This document shows, piece by piece, positions 5,697 through 8,059 of a stretch of DNA of 8,059 nucleotides. The DNA comes from Peptococcaceae bacterium. GTDB lineage: Bacteria > Bacillota > DSM-12270 > Thermacetogeniales > Thermacetogeniaceae. Position numbers and translations under genes: made by a program. The notes under the pieces were generated by a model. That model saw only the letters and a list, made by a program, of their open reading frames with translations, did not search any database and was not told where the DNA came from. Position 1 is the stretch's first letter; every line of letters starts with the position of its first letter. Location: assembly GCA_003132605.1 (NCBI GenBank), contig PKYJ01000070.1:735-8793 (forward strand). The letters are read 5' to 3'.

Positions 5697-8059
5697 ATGC
5701 CCAGGCGCACGGACTTGAAAAAGGTAATGGTGATCGGCTCAGGCCCGATCGTCATCGGGCAGGCAGCGGAGTTCGACTATGCCGGGACCCAGGCCTGCAA
5801 GGCCCTCCGGGAGGAGGGCCTGGAGGTCGTGCTGGTAAACAGCAACCCGGCCACCATCATGACCGACGCCAACATGGCCGACCGGGTGTATATAGAACCG
5901 TTGAACGTGGAGTTTTTAACAGAGATCGTCGCCCGGGAGCGTCCGGACGGGGTGCTGTCAGGCCTGGGTGGCCAGACTGGCCTGAACCTGACGATGGAAC
6001 TGGCCGAGGCCGGTGTGCTCGATAAGTATGGGGTGGAGGTGCTGGGCACACCGCTGGAGGCGATCAGGAGAGCCGAGGACCGGGAACTGTTCAAGGCAAC
6101 CATGCTGGAGATCGGTGAACCGGTGCCGGGAAGCGTCATCGTCACCGATATGGAGGAGGCGGTGGCCGCCGCCGGCAGCACCGGTTACCCGGTGATCGTC
6201 CGTCCGGCCTACACCCTTGGCGGCACCGGAGGCGGCATCGCCCACACCGAGGATGAACTGCGCCAGATCGCAGCCATCGGCCTGAAGGCCAGCCGCATCG
6301 GCCAGGTGATGCTGGAGGAGGGCGTACTGGGCTGGAAGGAGGTCGAGTTCGAGGTGATGCGTGACGGCGCAGACAACTGTATCACCGTCTGCAGCATGGA
6401 GAACTTCGACCCGATGGGGGTGCACACCGGCGACAGCATCGTGGTCGCTCCCACCCAGACCCTGAGCGACCGGGAGTACCAGATGCTGCGCAGTGCCTCC
6501 CTGAAGATCATCCGGGCTCTGGGGGTGGAGGGGGGCTGCAACATCCAGTTCGCCCTGGATTCCAACAGCTTCAGCTACAGGGTGATCGAGGTCAACCCCC
6601 GGGTCAGCCGTTCCAGTGCCCTGGCGTCGAAGGCCACCGGCTACCCGATTGCCCGGGTGGCGGCAAAGATCGCCACCGGTCTGCGCCTGGACGAGATCGC
6701 CAACCAGGTTACCGGGGAGACCTGCGCCTGCTTCGAGCCGGCGATCGATTACATCGTGTGCAAGATCCCCCGCTGGCCGTTCGACAAGTTCGCCGGGGCC
6801 GACCGCACCCTGGGCACTCAGATGAAGTCCACCGGAGAGGTGATGGCCATCGACCGCTGCTTCGAGGGCGCCCTACTCAAGGCGGTACGTTCCCTGGAGA
6901 TCGGCCTCTATGGCCTGGTGCTGCCGGAGGCCGCCCAGTGGACGGAGATGCAGCTCGAAGAGAGGCTTTCCGTGCCCAACGACGAGCGGCTGTTCGCGGT
7001 GGCCGAAGCCTTCCGCCGGGACTGGACGCTGCGGGAGGTCAACTACCTGAGCAAGATCGACCACTGGTTCCTGAACAAGGTCCGTCACATCGTCAGGCAC
7101 GAGCAGCGGTTGCAGGGGGAGGACCTGACCCCGGACCTGCTGCGGGAGAGCAAGCGGTTGGGCTTCTCCGACTACCAGATCGCCAAGCTGACCCGGCGGG
7201 AGGCCGGTGTTGTCCGCGCCTTGCGCCGGGAGGCGGACATCACCCCAGTCTACAAGATGGTGGACACCTGCGCCGCTGAATTCGCGGCGGCCACCCCCTA
7301 CTTCTACAGCACCTACGACCAGGAGAACGAGGCGGCCCCCTCTGGGCGGAAGCGGGTGATCGTGCTGGGTTCCGGGCCGATCCGCATCGGCCAGGGAATC
7401 GAGTTTGACTACTGCTCTGTCCACGCTGTCTGGGCGCTGAAAGAGGCCGGGGTAGAGGGAGTGATCATCAACAACAACCCGGAGACGGTCAGCACTGACT
7501 TCGATACTGCCGACAAGCTCTACTTCGAGCCCCTGGCTCCGGAGGACGTGCTCAACGTGATCGACCAGGAGCAGCCGGACGGAGTGATGGTGCAGTTCGG
7601 TGGCCAGACGGCCATCAACCTGGCCAGCCACCTGGCCTACTATAACGCCCCGATCCTGGGCACCAGCATGGAGGGGATCGACGCCGCCGAGGACCGGCGG
7701 CGCTTCGAGAGCCTGCTCAAGGGTCTGCGTATCCCCCAGTCCCAGGGCAAGACGGTGATGGCGGCAGACGAGGCGGTGGCGGTGGCCGAGGAACTGGGTT
7801 ACCCGGTGCTGGTACGCCCGTCGTACGTCCTGGGAGGCCGGGCGATGGAAGTGGTGGAGAACACCCAGGACCTGGTGGGCTACATGGCCTCGGCGGTAAA
7901 GGTCAGTTCCAAGCACCCGGTGCTGATCGACAAGTACATCAGGGGCAAAGAGGTGGAGGTGGACGCCGTCTGTGACGGCCGCCAGACCCTGATCCCGGCG
8001 ATCATCGAGCACATCGAGAGAGCGGGAGTGCACTCCGGGGACAGCACGGCGGTGATCCC
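5697..8059 (+). CDS. carB: Carbamoyl-phosphate synthase large subunit, 3' end outside the window (CarB)
   Basis: CarB makes carbamoyl phosphate from ammonia, bicarbonate and two ATP, normally with ammonia channelled from the glutaminase subunit CarA. The window shows 787 uninterrupted codons of a family usually near 1,070 residues. The N-terminal lobe (GSGPIVIGQAAEFDYAGTQ, 14-32) is followed by the first ATP-grasp domain with Arg129, Arg169, Glu215, Gln284, Glu298 and Asn300, which fit the E. coli active-site residues. An oligomerisation region spans about 400-550. The second half repeats the plan (GSGPIRIGQGIEFDY, 558-572; LVRPSYVLGGRAM, 705-717). The reading stops at GVHSGDSTAVI, inside the second ATP-grasp domain, so the allosteric MGS-like domain is not seen. 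AAAGGGGG at 5682-5689 precedes ATG 5697. It starts 25 bases after argD with no carA between, so operon membership is likely. Confidence 0.96.
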   Translation, partial: MPRRTDLKKVMVIGSGPIVIGQAAEFDYAGTQACKALREEGLEVVLVNSNPATIMTDANMADRVYIEPLNVEFLTEIVARERPDGVLSGLGGQTGLNLTMELAEAGVLDKYGVEVLGTPLEAIRRAEDRELFKATMLEIGEPVPGSVIVTDMEEAVAAAGSTGYPVIVRPAYTLGGTGGGIAHTEDELRQIAAIGLKASRIGQVMLEEGVLGWKEVEFEVMRDGADNCITVCSMENFDPMGVHTGDSIVVAPTQTLSDREYQMLRSASLKIIRALGVEGGCNIQFALDSNSFSYRVIEVNPRVSRSSALASKATGYPIARVAAKIATGLRLDEIANQVTGETCACFEPAIDYIVCKIPRWPFDKFAGADRTLGTQMKSTGEVMAIDRCFEGALLKAVRSLEIGLYGLVLPEAAQWTEMQLEERLSVPNDERLFAVAEAFRRDWTLREVNYLSKIDHWFLNKVRHIVRHEQRLQGEDLTPDLLRESKRLGFSDYQIAKLTRREAGVVRALRREADITPVYKMVDTCAAEFAAATPYFYSTYDQENEAAPSGRKRVIVLGSGPIRIGQGIEFDYCSVHAVWALKEAGVEGVIINNNPETVSTDFDTADKLYFEPLAPEDVLNVIDQEQPDGVMVQFGGQTAINLASHLAYYNAPILGTSMEGIDAAEDRRRFESLLKGLRIPQSQGKTVMAADEAVAVAEELGYPVLVRPSYVLGGRAMEVVENTQDLVGYMASAVKVSSKHPVLIDKYIRGKEVEVDAVCDGRQTLIPAIIEHIERAGVHSGDSTAVI

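Noticed and set aside
6873..8033. Open frame on the reverse strand, 386 codons, opposite carB
   Set aside because: carB on the + strand is continuous with conserved catalytic residues; this is its antisense shadow.

Overview
The window holds most of an arginine-biosynthesis operon from a bacterium, all on the + strand, preceded by one unrelated membrane-protein gene. The coding regions of the arg genes are strongly GC-rich, while the control region in front of them is AT-rich. Shine-Dalgarno sites are purine-rich and Gram-positive in style. The order argC-argJ-argB-argD-carB resembles the Bacillus/Clostridia type of cluster (argCJBD-carAB-argF). From this I infer a GC-rich, Firmicutes-like organism, perhaps an anaerobic Clostridia or Peptococcaceae lineage; the genus cannot be fixed from this sequence.

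Layout: (1) 1-78, a leader with two competing RNA helices in front of a small gene; (2) 79-603, a four-helix membrane protein of the DoxX/DoxD family; (3) 604-1093, a 490-base intergenic region. It holds a compact folded element (638-679), a strong intrinsic terminator (726-768), a gene-free stretch, an AT-rich promoter overlapped by tandem ArgR/AhrC-like boxes (921-958) and a stem-loop in the presumed argC leader (968-1009). (4) 1094-5671, argC, argJ, argB and argD. (5) 5697 to the window edge, carB, intact but cut off inside its second ATP-grasp domain.

How the genes work together: ArgJ moves the acetyl group from N-acetylornithine to glutamate (the cyclic pathway). ArgB phosphorylates N-acetylglutamate, ArgC reduces the acyl phosphate to the semialdehyde, and ArgD transaminates it to N-acetylornithine, which ArgJ deacetylates to ornithine. 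CarB makes carbamoyl phosphate for the next step, ornithine carbamoyltransferase, which is not in the window. ArgB carries the N-terminal helix typical of arginine-inhibited kinases. With the ArgR-like boxes this suggests control by arginine at both enzyme and transcription level.

No mobile element, CRISPR array, tRNA or rRNA was seen. The genes themselves are ordinary. The points most worth a second look are in the non-coding DNA (the alternative helices in front of the DoxX-family gene, the 638-679 fold, the tandem operator and the argC leader stem-loop) and the lack of carA between argD and carB.
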